22,964 nt of DNA from JBBSIN01 sp038232055 (GTDB lineage: Bacteria; Actinomycetota; Actinomycetes; JADGOV01): contig JBBSIN010000039.1 of assembly GCA_038232055.1 (NCBI GenBank), forward strand, positions 1 to 22,964, given 5' to 3'. The position numbers and the translations under genes were made by a program. Positions 12,089-20,024 of this stretch are shown piece by piece. Under the pieces are notes generated by a model. It saw nothing but the letters and a program-made list of their open reading frames with translations, made no database searches and had not been told where the DNA came from. The stretch's first letter is position 1. The number at the start of each line of letters is the position of its first letter.

Positions 12089-13419
12089 GTGTCCTCGTCG
12101 TCGGGCTCTCTCACCGCTCCGCCCCGGGAACCGTGCTCGAGCGCGTCGCCCTCGACGGCGACGGAGTCGTCAAGCTGCTCGCCGACCTCAACACCAGCGG
12201 CCACGTCGACGAGGCGGTGGTGGTGTCGACCTGCAACCGGGTCGAGGTCTACGCCGAGGTGTCAAGGTTTCACGGCGGGGTGCAGGAAGTCTCGGAGCTG
12301 CTCGCGCGCTCCGGCGGCCTGCCGCTCGACGCGCTCGCTCCGCATCTCTATGTTCACTACGAGGACAGCGCCGTCCAGCACCTGTTCACGGTGACCGCCG
12401 GTCTCGACTCGATGGTCGTCGGCGAGAGCCAGGTGCTCGGCCAGGTCCGAGGCGCCTTCCGGCTGGCCGACGAGGAGGGCACCGTCGGGCGGGTGCTGCG
12501 GCCGCTCCTCCAGCACGCACTCCACGCGGGCAAGCGGGCTCATGCGGAGACCGGGATCGACGCGGCAGGGCCGTCGGTCGTCGACGCCGCGCTCGGCGCC
12601 GCAGGATCGGCGCTCGGCGCGCTGGCCGGCCGGCACGCGCTCGTCGTCGGCGCCGGGTCGATGGGCGCGCTCGCCGTGTCGCTGCTCCGTCGCGCCGGGG
12701 TAGGTGAGCTCGTGGTCGCCAACCGCACGCCGGAGCGGGCCCATCGGCTCGCGGCAGCGTACGGCGGGCGCGGCACCGGGCTGGACGAGCTGGTCGGCGA
12801 GATCGCCGGCGTGGACCTCCTCCTCTGCTCGACCGGTGCCACGGGTGTCGTCGTACCGGCGGAGGCCGTCGAGCAGGCCATGCGGACGCGACCCGGTCGC
12901 CCGCTCGCCGTTGTCGACCTTGCGCTGCCACGTGACGTCGAGGCCGCCGCCGCGGCCGTGCCCGGCGTCACGCTCGTCGACCTCGCCGCGCTCGGGGCAG
13001 CCATCGGCGACGCCGTCGCCGGCCCGGAGATCGAGGCGGCGCAGCGCATCGTGACCGACGAGGTCGGGGCCTACCTGGCGTCGCGGCGGTCCAGCCATGT
13101 CGCGCCGACGGTAGTGGCGCTGCGCGCCAAGGCCGCAGAGGTCGTCGCTGCCGAGCTCGGCCGGCTCGACGGCCGGCTGCCCGGACTGGACCCGCGGGCG
13201 CAGGCCGAGGTCGCCACGACGGTACGCCGGGTCGTCGACAAGCTGCTGCACTCGCCGACGGTGCGGGTCAAGGAACTCGCGGACCAACCGGGCGGTCAGA
13301 GCTACGCGGCGGCGCTTCGCGAGCTGTTCGACCTCGACCCGGCGGCGCCCGAGGCGGTGAGCCGGGCCGCGGTCCGGGTCGACGAGGTGGACGGGGTGAC
13401 CCAGGTGGACGAGCCATGA
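12085..13419 (+). CDS. hemA: Glutamyl-tRNA reductase
   Basis: First step of the C5 pathway to heme: NADPH-dependent reduction of glutamyl-tRNA(Glu) to glutamate-1-semialdehyde. The 444-residue protein has the catalytic cysteine at exactly position 50 in VVSTCNRVEVYAE, the GESQVLGQVRGAF motif (about 114-126), the NADPH-binding GAGSMG (about 190-195), and the C-terminal dimerisation helices (VDKLLHSPTVRVKELA). The product is passed to HemL, encoded five genes downstream. ATG 12085 overlaps the rex stop as ATGA, and the hemA stop overlaps hemC in the same way, so translation is coupled through rex-hemA-hemC. Rex control of heme entry is the likely regulation. Confidence 0.96.
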   Translation: MSVLVVGLSHRSAPGTVLERVALDGDGVVKLLADLNTSGHVDEAVVVSTCNRVEVYAEVSRFHGGVQEVSELLARSGGLPLDALAPHLYVHYEDSAVQHLFTVTAGLDSMVVGESQVLGQVRGAFRLADEEGTVGRVLRPLLQHALHAGKRAHAETGIDAAGPSVVDAALGAAGSALGALAGRHALVVGAGSMGALAVSLLRRAGVGELVVANRTPERAHRLAAAYGGRGTGLDELVGEIAGVDLLLCSTGATGVVVPAEAVEQAMRTRPGRPLAVVDLALPRDVEAAAAAVPGVTLVDLAALGAAIGDAVAGPEIEAAQRIVTDEVGAYLASRRSSHVAPTVVALRAKAAEVVAAELGRLDGRLPGLDPRAQAEVATTVRRVVDKLLHSPTVRVKELADQPGGQSYAAALRELFDLDPAAPEAVSRAAVRVDEVDGVTQVDEP

Positions 13420-14339
13420 GCGTCTCGACCGCCACGATCCGGCTCGGCACCCGGCGTTCCGCGCTGGCGCTCGCCCAGTCGCGAACCGTCGCCGATGCGG
13501 TAACCGCCCGCACCGGGCGGCCGGTGGAGCTCGTCGAGGTGACGACGTACGGCGACAGCACACCGGATGCGATTGCCACGCTCGGCGGCACCGGCGTCTT
13601 CGTGACCGCGCTGCGCGACCGGCTGCTCGACGGCGACGTCGACGTCGCCGTGCACTCCCTCAAGGACCTGCCGACGACCCGGGTGCCGGAACTCGTGGTG
13701 GCCGCCGTGCCACCTCGGGAGGACCCGAGAGACGTGCTCGTGGCCAGCGACGGCCGACGGCTTCCCGACCTGCCTCCGGGCGCCCGAGTCGGTACGGGGT
13801 CGCCGCGGCGCGCGGCCCAGCTGCGGGCGCTCGGCGGCGGCCTCGACGTCGTACCGGTCCGCGGCAACGTGGATACCCGCGTCGGCAAGGTGGCGGCCGG
13901 GGAGCTCGACGGGGTCGTGCTCGCTCGGGCCGGACTGGCCCGGCTGGGGCGGCTCGACGCCGTGACCGAGGTGCTCTCGCCGGAGACCATGCTTCCCGCC
14001 CCCGGGCAGGGGGCGCTCGCCGTGGAATGCCGGACCTCGGACGGCTCGCTAAGGTCCCTGCTCGCCCCGCTCGACGACGACGCGACGCGCGCCGCCGTGA
14101 CCGCGGAACGGGCGCTGCTCAGTGCGGTCGAGGCCGGCTGCACCGCCCCGGTCGGCGCGCTCGCCTGCAGCGTCGCCAACACCCTCCAGCTCCGGGCCGT
14201 CGTCGCATCGACCGACGGCGCCCGGATTCTCCGAATGTCCGCGACCGGTCGCCTCGACGAGGCGGAGACCACCGGACGACGACTGGCTGCCGACCTTCTC
14301 GCGGCGGGGGCAGCCGACCTTCTCGTGGAGTCCTCTTGA
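13416..14339 (+). CDS. hemC: Porphobilinogen deaminase (hydroxymethylbilane synthase)
   Basis: Joins four porphobilinogen molecules into the linear tetrapyrrole hydroxymethylbilane. The 307-residue protein shows the catalytic aspartate D84 in HSLKDLPT, the arginine-rich GTGSPRRAAQL (127-136), VRGNVDTR (148-155), PAPGQGALAVE (195-204) and the cofactor-attachment cysteine C242 in EAGCTAPVGA, all in the usual places. ATG 13416 overlaps the hemA stop by 4 nt; the stop overlaps the TTG start of hemD by 4 nt. Confidence 0.96.
   Translation: MSVSTATIRLGTRRSALALAQSRTVADAVTARTGRPVELVEVTTYGDSTPDAIATLGGTGVFVTALRDRLLDGDVDVAVHSLKDLPTTRVPELVVAAVPPREDPRDVLVASDGRRLPDLPPGARVGTGSPRRAAQLRALGGGLDVVPVRGNVDTRVGKVAAGELDGVVLARAGLARLGRLDAVTEVLSPETMLPAPGQGALAVECRTSDGSLRSLLAPLDDDATRAAVTAERALLSAVEAGCTAPVGALACSVANTLQLRAVVASTDGARILRMSATGRLDEAETTGRRLAADLLAAGAADLLVESS
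14324..14338 (+). promoter_or_regulatory. Ribosome binding site supporting the TTG start of hemD
   Basis: GTGGAG (14324-14329) inside the end of hemC stands 6 nt before TTG 14336, which forms a TTGA overlap with the hemC stop. No ATG or GTG in that frame lies between this point and the conserved GTLAFVGAGPGDPG motif. Confidence 0.75.
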
Positions 14340-15922
14340 GCCCCATCCGCACCGCCAACTCCCGACCCACGGGCACGCTCGCCTTCGTCGGCGCAGGCCC
14401 CGGCGACCCCGGCCTGCTCACCCGGCGGGCCGCCGATCTGCTCCTCGCGGCCGACCTGATCGTGTACGACGGCGCCGTGTCCCCACTCGTGCTCGGCACG
14501 TGTCCCGTCGGTGCGGAGCGGGTCGTGGTCGCCCCGGGCACGTCCGCCGAGCGGGCCAAGCCGCTCGTCGCGGCGGTGCGAGCCGGACGACACGTCGTGC
14601 GGCTCGTCGCCGGCGACCCGCTCGGCTTCGCCGGCGCGCCGGAGGAGGCGGCAGCCTGCAGTCGCGCCAAGATCGCTTTCGAGGTGGTCCCAGGCGTGCC
14701 AGCGGCTCTCGCCGTGCCGGCCTACATGGGCATCGCCCTGCCGGCCCGCAAGGGGGCCGAGGCCCGCCTCGTCGACGTCGAGGGCGGCCCCGAGCCGGAC
14801 TGGTCCGGCCTGGCAGCCGGTACGGCGCCGATCGTCGCCCTCGGCTCGGTCGAGCGCATCGTCAAGGCCGCCGGGGCGCTCGCCGAGCACGGTCGCGCCG
14901 TGACCACGCCGGTGGCCGTCACCGTGGGCGGCACGACGGTCCATCAGCAGACCGTTGTCTCGACCCTCGCCGATGTCCTGACCGACATCGAGGCGGCCGG
15001 CATCACCGGCGACGCGGTTGCCGTGATCGGTGACGCCGTCGGCGCCCGCGACCGCTTGTCGTGGTTCGAGACCAAGCCGCTGTTCGGATGGCAGGTGCTC
15101 GTGCCGCGCACCAAGGAGCAGGCGGCGACGCTGACCGAGCGGCTGCGGGCGTGCGGTGCAGTGCCGGTCGAGGTGCCCACGATCGCGGTCGAGCCACCAC
15201 GGACGCCGGCCGCGATGGACCGCGCCGTCAAGGGCCTGGTCTCGGGCCGCTACCTCTGGGTGGCGTTCACCTCGACCAACGCGGTGCGCGCCATGCGCGA
15301 GAAGTTCGAGTCCCTGGGCCTCGACGTCCGCGCGTTCGCCGGCATCCGGCTGGCCGCCATCGGCGAGGCGACGGCCGACGCGCTGCGGGCTTGGGGTATC
15401 GAGCCGGAGCTCGTGCCGGAGGTTCGCCAGAGCAGCGAGGGGCTGCTCGAGGTGTGGCCGGCGTACGACGACGTATTCGACCCCATCGACCGCGTGCTGC
15501 TGCCGCGGGCCGACATCGCCACCGAGACGCTGGTCGCCGGGCTGCAGGAGCTGGGCTGGCAGGTCGACGACGTGACGGCGTACCGGACGGTGCGCGCGGC
15601 CCCGCCCGCCGTCGAGATTCGCGACGCGATCAAGGGTGGCGGCTTCGACGCGGTGGTCTTCACGTCGTCGTCGACGGTGCGCAACCTCGTCGGCATCGCC
15701 GGCAAGCCGCATGCTTCCACGGTCATCGCGGTGATCGGTCCACAGACCGCGAAGACCGCGGAGGAGCTCGGTCTGCGGGTGGACGTGATGGCTCCCGACC
15801 CGTCGGCCCCCGCGCTGGCTGAGGCGCTCGCCGACTACGGCATCGAGCGGCGGCGATCCGGCAACGTCGGCCGGCCGGCTGCTCGCGCGCCGAAGCTGCC
15901 GAAACCGGCGAAGGCCCGGTGA
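14336..15922 (+). CDS. hemD: Uroporphyrinogen-III methyltransferase-like / uroporphyrinogen-III synthase fusion
   Basis: A two-domain protein of 528 residues. Residues about 14-240 form a tetrapyrrole methylase fold (FVGAGPGDPGLLT at 17-29, VPGVPAALAVPAYMGIALP at 118-136). Residues about 250-508 form uroporphyrinogen-III synthase, which cyclises hydroxymethylbilane with inversion of ring D (LVPRTKEQAATLTERLRACGA; later AFTSTNAV and VFTSSSTVRNL). The fusion is standard in actinobacteria. The methylase half departs from canonical CobA: KGGDPFVFGRGGEE reads VAGDPLGFAGAPEE (91-104), losing the glycine-rich tail, so methylation of uroporphyrinogen may be weak or absent. The TTG start is supported by an SD 6 nt upstream. 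The stop overlaps hemB as GTGA. The synthase call is firm; the methylase activity is uncertain. Confidence 0.93.
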   Translation: MSPIRTANSRPTGTLAFVGAGPGDPGLLTRRAADLLLAADLIVYDGAVSPLVLGTCPVGAERVVVAPGTSAERAKPLVAAVRAGRHVVRLVAGDPLGFAGAPEEAAACSRAKIAFEVVPGVPAALAVPAYMGIALPARKGAEARLVDVEGGPEPDWSGLAAGTAPIVALGSVERIVKAAGALAEHGRAVTTPVAVTVGGTTVHQQTVVSTLADVLTDIEAAGITGDAVAVIGDAVGARDRLSWFETKPLFGWQVLVPRTKEQAATLTERLRACGAVPVEVPTIAVEPPRTPAAMDRAVKGLVSGRYLWVAFTSTNAVRAMREKFESLGLDVRAFAGIRLAAIGEATADALRAWGIEPELVPEVRQSSEGLLEVWPAYDDVFDPIDRVLLPRADIATETLVAGLQELGWQVDDVTAYRTVRAAPPAVEIRDAIKGGGFDAVVFTSSSTVRNLVGIAGKPHASTVIAVIGPQTAKTAEELGLRVDVMAPDPSAPALAEALADYGIERRRSGNVGRPAARAPKLPKPAKAR

Positions 15923-16908
15923 TCCCAGTCGGCGGCTTCCCGCTTGCCCGGCCGCGGCGACTGCGTCGTACGCCGGCGCTGCGCCGGCTGGTCGCCGAGA
16001 CGACGGTCGCGCCGAGCGACCTCGTGCTGCCGCTCTTCGTCAAGGAGGGCATCGGCGACCCAGCCCCGGTGGCCTCCATGCCGGGCGTCGTGCAACACAC
16101 CCGCGACTCGCTCCGCAAGGCGGCCGTCGAGGCGGTGCAGGCCGGGGTGAGCGGCCTCGTCCTCTTCGGCGTCCCGGCGGTCAAGGACGCCCGCGGCTCG
16201 GCCGCCGACGACCCGGCCGGCATCGTGCAGCTCGCGCTCGCCGACCTGCTGGCCGAGGTCGGCGACGACGCCGTGCTGATCAGCGACCTGTGCCTGGACG
16301 AGTACACCGACTCCGGGCACTGCGGCCTGCTCACCGACGATGGGCAGGTCGACAACGACGCGACGCTGCGCCGGTACGCCGACATCGCCGTCGCGCAGGC
16401 CGCGGCCGGCGCTCACGTCGTCGCGCCCAGCGGGATGATGGACGGCCAGGTCGCCGCCATCCGAGCGGCGCTCGACGGTGCGGGCTACCCCGAGGTCGCA
16501 ATCCTGGCCTACTCGGCGAAGTACGCGTCGGCGTTCTACGGCCCTTTTCGCGACGCCGCAGAGTGCGCGCCCCGCTTCGGCGACCGCGCCGCCTACCAGC
16601 AGGACCCGGGCAACTCCGACGAGGCATTGCGCGAGGTCGCGCTCGACCTCGCCGAGGGCGCCGACATCGTGATGGTGAAGCCCGCGCTGTCCAACCTCGA
16701 CGTCGTACGCCGGGTCGCCGACGCCGTGCACGTCCCGGTCGCGGCGTACCAGGTGTCCGGGGAGTACGCGATGGTCGAGGCCGCGGCGCAGCGAGGCTGG
16801 ATCGACCGCGAACGCGTCATCCTCGAGACCCTGACCTCGATCCGTCGGGCCGGCGCCGATGTCGTCCTCACCTACTGGGCGACCGAGGCGGCCGGCTGGC
16901 TGCGGTGA
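15919..16908 (+). CDS. hemB: Delta-aminolevulinic acid dehydratase (porphobilinogen synthase)
   Basis: Condenses two 5-aminolevulinate molecules to porphobilinogen. The 329-residue protein contains the two Schiff-base lysines, K201 in AYSAKYASAFYGPFRDA and K254 in VMVKPA, plus NSDEALRE (232-239) and QVSGEYAM (278-285). The metal site reads SDLCLDEYTDSGHCG (122-136): C125 and C135 match the zinc-type triad, but the middle cysteine is D127, so it is a hybrid between zinc (CxC...C) and magnesium (AxD...D) types. The GTG at 15919 overlaps the hemD stop; the hemB stop overlaps the channel gene in the same way. Confidence 0.96.
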   Translation: MIPVGGFPLARPRRLRRTPALRRLVAETTVAPSDLVLPLFVKEGIGDPAPVASMPGVVQHTRDSLRKAAVEAVQAGVSGLVLFGVPAVKDARGSAADDPAGIVQLALADLLAEVGDDAVLISDLCLDEYTDSGHCGLLTDDGQVDNDATLRRYADIAVAQAAAGAHVVAPSGMMDGQVAAIRAALDGAGYPEVAILAYSAKYASAFYGPFRDAAECAPRFGDRAAYQQDPGNSDEALREVALDLAEGADIVMVKPALSNLDVVRRVADAVHVPVAAYQVSGEYAMVEAAAQRGWIDRERVILETLTSIRRAGADVVLTYWATEAAGWLR

Positions 16909-17522
16909 GCGACACCGGTCGCCTGGAGGCGTTCAGCGACGGCGTGCTCGCCATCGCGATCACGCTGCTCGTCCTCGAGCTCCGGGTGCCGCGCGACCTC
17001 GGGGACGAGAGCCTCGCCCGGGCCCTGGCGCACGAGTGGCCGTCGTACGCCGCCTACGTGGTGAGCTTTCTCGTCATCGGCATCATGTGGGTCAACCACC
17101 ACTCGATGTTCCGGCTCGTCCGCTACGTCAACCGGCCGGTGCTCTTCCTCAACCTGCTGCTGCTGCTGGTCATCGCGGCGATCCCGTTCCCCACCGCCCT
17201 GATGGCCGCCTACCTCGACACCGGCGATGCGTCGTCGCACACCGCCGCCGCCGTCTACAGCGGCGTGTTCGTGCTGGCCGCAGCTGGCTTCAACCTGCTG
17301 TGGCGCTACCTCGTCGCGCATCCGCATCTACTCGAGCCGGACGTCGACCTGGTCGGGGTCCGCTCGACCGTCCGCCGCTTCGGCATCGGCCTGTTCGTCT
17401 ACCTGGCGACGGTCGGGCTCGCCTTTCTCAGCGCGCCGCTGACCCTGGCCGTGCACTTCGTCATCGCGGTCTACTACGCGCTCGACCAGCTCGCCGTCCG
17501 CGCACCGGCCAACACCGGCTGA
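16905..17522 (+). CDS. TMEM175-family potassium channel-like membrane protein
   Basis: A 205-residue integral membrane protein (formerly DUF1211) with about six hydrophobic segments, the usual bacterial TMEM175 topology. The diagnostic FSDGVLAIAITLLVLEL lies in helix 1 (F10, S11, D12); in characterised members this stretch lines the pore and selects K+. IMWVNHHSMF in helix 2 is also typical. Homologues form lysosomal and bacterial leak channels for potassium. The GTG at 16905 overlaps the hemB stop (GTGA), and hemL starts 16 nt after its stop, so it is embedded in the heme operon rather than next to it. Why a channel belongs there is unknown. Family call is confident; conductance untested. 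Confidence 0.87.
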   Translation: MSDTGRLEAFSDGVLAIAITLLVLELRVPRDLGDESLARALAHEWPSYAAYVVSFLVIGIMWVNHHSMFRLVRYVNRPVLFLNLLLLLVIAAIPFPTALMAAYLDTGDASSHTAAAVYSGVFVLAAAGFNLLWRYLVAHPHLLEPDVDLVGVRSTVRRFGIGLFVYLATVGLAFLSAPLTLAVHFVIAVYYALDQLAVRAPANTG

Positions 17523-17538
17523 CTGCGAGGATGACGGC

Positions 17539-18852
17539 GTGGCTCCGCCGTACGACGCCGACGCGGCCGCCAGCGCGGCACTCTTCGCGCGGGCGCAGGC
17601 CGTCACGCCCGGCGGGGTGAACTCGCCGGTCCGCGCGTTCCGGGCAGTCGGCGGCACGCCCCGGTTCATGGCGAGCGGGTCCGGCGCGTACGTCGTCGAC
17701 GCCGACGGCCGCGACTACGTCGACCTGGTCTGCGGCTGGGGCCCGATGATCCTCGGGCATGCGCACCCGGCGGTCGTGGAGGCCGTGCAGTGCGCGGTCG
17801 CCCGGGGCACCAGCTTCGGCACCTCCACCGAGGGTGAGGTCGAGCTGGCCGAGGAGATCGCCCGGCGGGTGCCACCCGTCGCGCAGGTGCGACTCGTGAG
17901 CTCGGGCACCGAGGCGACGATGTCGGCGATCCGGCTGGCCCGCGGCTGCACCGGCCGGAGCAGGATCGTGAAGTTCGCCGGCTGTTACCACGGTCACGTC
18001 GACGCCCTGCTCGCCAGCGCCGGCTCCGGCGTTGCCACGCTCGGCCTGCCGGACAGCCCCGGCGTGACCGGCGCCTCGGCGGCGGAGACCATCGTGCTGC
18101 CCTACCACGACCTCTCCGCCGTCGAGGCCGCCTTCGCCGAGCACGGCGGCGACATCGCCTGCGTCATCACCGAGGCGGCGGCGGCCAACATGGGCGTCGT
18201 ACCGCCCCTTGCCGGCTTCAACGCCGGGCTACGGCGCATCACCGATCAGTACGGCGCGCTGCTGGTGCTGGACGAGGTCATGACCGGTTTCCGAGTGACG
18301 AGCGCCGGTTGGTGGGGTCTGGAGGGCGTGACGCCGGACCTGTTCACCTTCGGCAAGGTCATGGGCGGCGGTCTACCGGCTGCCGCGTTCGGCGGCCGCG
18401 CCGACGTCATGGGGCAACTGGCACCGGCCGGGCCGGTCTACCAAGCCGGCACGCTGTCCGGAAACCCGGTCTCGGTCGCGGCGGGGCTCGCGACCCTCCG
18501 GCAGTGCACCGACGACCTCTACCAGCGCGTCGACACGGCGGCACTGGCTCTGAGCGGCCTCGTCGTCGACGCGCTGACCGAGGCCGGCGTGCCGCACCGG
18601 CTCAACGCCGCCGGCAGTCTGTTCTCCGTGTTCTTCCACGACGGGGCCGTCGTCGACTACGCCACCGCGCAGAGGCAGTCGAGCGCGCGCTACGCCGCGT
18701 TCTTCCACGCCATGCTGGACCGTGGCGTTTACCTGCCGCCGTCGGCGTACGAGGCGTGGTTCGTCGGGTCCGCCCACGACGACACGGTGCTGGCCCGCGT
18801 GGCCGACGCTCTCCCGTACGCCGCGCGCGCCGCGGCGCAGGTGCCCGAGTGA
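17539..18852 (+). CDS. hemL: Glutamate-1-semialdehyde 2,1-aminomutase
   Basis: A PLP/PMP enzyme converting glutamate-1-semialdehyde, made by HemA, to 5-aminolevulinate. The 437-residue protein shows TPGGVNSPVRAF (23-34), SSGTEATMSAIRLAR (121-135), the PLP-binding aspartate D245 in LVLDEVMTGFR, and the Schiff-base lysine K273 in FGKVMGGGLPAAAFGG. The GTG at 17539 is supported by AGGA (17528-17531) at 7 nt. With hemA, hemB, hemC and hemD the operon covers every step from glutamyl-tRNA to uroporphyrinogen III. The stop overlaps the next gene by 4 nt. Confidence 0.96.
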   Translation: MAPPYDADAAASAALFARAQAVTPGGVNSPVRAFRAVGGTPRFMASGSGAYVVDADGRDYVDLVCGWGPMILGHAHPAVVEAVQCAVARGTSFGTSTEGEVELAEEIARRVPPVAQVRLVSSGTEATMSAIRLARGCTGRSRIVKFAGCYHGHVDALLASAGSGVATLGLPDSPGVTGASAAETIVLPYHDLSAVEAAFAEHGGDIACVITEAAAANMGVVPPLAGFNAGLRRITDQYGALLVLDEVMTGFRVTSAGWWGLEGVTPDLFTFGKVMGGGLPAAAFGGRADVMGQLAPAGPVYQAGTLSGNPVSVAAGLATLRQCTDDLYQRVDTAALALSGLVVDALTEAGVPHRLNAAGSLFSVFFHDGAVVDYATAQRQSSARYAAFFHAMLDRGVYLPPSAYEAWFVGSAHDDTVLARVADALPYAARAAAQVPE

Positions 18853-19484
18853 GCGACACCACCGTGGTGCACCTGCTGCGGCACGGCGAGGTGCACAATC
18901 CACACGGCGTCCTCTACGGCCGGCTTCCGGGCTACCGGCTCTCGGCCGACGGGGAGGAGATGGCGGCGGCGGCGGCGCAGGCGCTCGCCGGGCGCGACGT
19001 CGCCTATGTCGCCTCCTCGCCGCTCGAGCGGGCCCGACAGACAGCACGGCCGGTCGCCGCGGCCTTCGGGCTCGAGGTAGCGATCGACGACCGGCTGCTC
19101 GAGCCGGGCAATGCCTTCGAGGGCACGCGCTTCGGCAATGGGCAGGGTCCACTACGCCGCCCGCAGCAGTGGCGCCACCTGCGCAACCCCTTCCTGCCGT
19201 CGTGGGGCGAGCCCTACGCCGCAATCGCCGTCCGCATGCTCGCCGCCATGGCCGACGCGCGGCAGCTGGCCCGCGGGCGGGAGGCGGTCTGCGTGAGCCA
19301 TCAGCTGCCGGTCTGGACCGCCCGGCGGGCCATCGAGGGGCGACCGCTGTGGCACCGGCCGGACCGCCGGCAGTGCGGTCTGGCGAGCCTCACATCGGTC
19401 GTCTACCGGGACGACGTCGTGGTGGCCATCACCTACGTAGAACCCGCCGGCGCCGTGTCGCGCCGGCCGGGAAAAGGAGCCTGA
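18849..19484 (+). CDS. Histidine phosphatase (phosphoglycerate mutase-like) family protein
   Basis: A 211-residue branch-1 histidine phosphatase. Catalytic residues are visible: the LLRHGE motif with nucleophile H12 and R11, R61 in SSPLERARQTA, E85 in RLLEPGNAFEG, and H151 in VCVSHQLPVW. The family includes mutases and phosphatases of sugar phosphates and cofactors; the substrate cannot be told from sequence. An orthologue follows hemL in mycobacteria (Rv0525), so linkage to heme and cytochrome genes is conserved. The GTG at 18849 overlaps the hemL stop as GTGA; its stop shares one base with the next ATG (TGATG). Confidence 0.88.
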   Translation: MSDTTVVHLLRHGEVHNPHGVLYGRLPGYRLSADGEEMAAAAAQALAGRDVAYVASSPLERARQTARPVAAAFGLEVAIDDRLLEPGNAFEGTRFGNGQGPLRRPQQWRHLRNPFLPSWGEPYAAIAVRMLAAMADARQLARGREAVCVSHQLPVWTARRAIEGRPLWHRPDRRQCGLASLTSVVYRDDVVVAITYVEPAGAVSRRPGKGA

Positions 19485-20017
19485 TGCTGCACGGTGAGCG
19501 CGTTACCCTCCGCAAGGTGCGACAGGACGAGCTGCCGGCCGTCTATGCGTGGCGGTACGACGTCGACAACTGGGGGCTCTCCGAGGACGAGCCCTACGTC
19601 GTCCCGACGTACGAGCATTTCGTCGAGTTCTGGAACAGGCCGAACGCGCAGGACGACGGCGCGTTCTTCGGAATCGACGCCGAGGGCCGCCTGGTGGGCC
19701 TGTGCAGCCTGTGGGGCATAGACCTGCACAACCGTCGCGCCCACATCGGCATGTCGATCGGCGACAAGGGGCACCGGGGCCAAGGGCTCGGCCGTGACGC
19801 GCTCGCGGTCATCACCGACTACGGCTTCCGACTCCGCGGGCTGCATCGGCTCGAGCTCGAGACGCTCGTGACGAACGAGGCGATGATCCGCACCGCACTC
19901 TCCGTCGGCTATCGCGAGGAGGGCCGCCTGCGCGACCGCGCCTTTGTCTCTGGGCAGTTCGTCGACGAGGCGGTCTTCGGCCTGCTCGCCGACCAGTGGC
20001 ACGGCAAGGCAGAATGA
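19484..20017 (+). CDS. GNAT family N-acetyltransferase
   Basis: A 177-residue acetyl-CoA-dependent acetyltransferase of the RimJ/RimL-like group. The acetyl-CoA pyrophosphate loop is DKGHRGQGLGRDAL (94-107), preceded by the beta-4 strand RRAHIGMSIG and followed by LHRLELETLVTNEAMIRTALSVGYREEGRLRD, the usual motif B and C-terminal part. The acceptor is unknown; relatives modify ribosomal proteins, amino sugars or antibiotics. AAGGAG close upstream supports the ATG at 19484, which shares a base with the preceding stop. It lies inside the heme / cytochrome c operon between the phosphatase and the thioredoxin gene, and may be a later insertion into the conserved order. No function in cytochrome maturation is implied. 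Confidence 0.87.
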   Translation: MLHGERVTLRKVRQDELPAVYAWRYDVDNWGLSEDEPYVVPTYEHFVEFWNRPNAQDDGAFFGIDAEGRLVGLCSLWGIDLHNRRAHIGMSIGDKGHRGQGLGRDALAVITDYGFRLRGLHRLELETLVTNEAMIRTALSVGYREEGRLRDRAFVSGQFVDEAVFGLLADQWHGKAE

Positions 20018-20024
20018 ACCCGCC

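Noticed and set aside
13268..15712. Minus-strand open frame of about 800 codons opposite hemC and hemD
   Set aside because: It mirrors the G/C-ending third codon positions of the real plus-strand genes; its product is Arg/Ala/Ser-rich low complexity with no recognisable motif. Several other long frames (1872-3251 minus, 6046-7968 plus, 1156-2037 minus) fail for the same reason.
20014..20024. ATG at 20014 overlapping the acetyltransferase stop as the tlpA start
   Set aside because: It is out of frame with the thioredoxin domain; GTG 20025 is in frame and starts the signal sequence directly.
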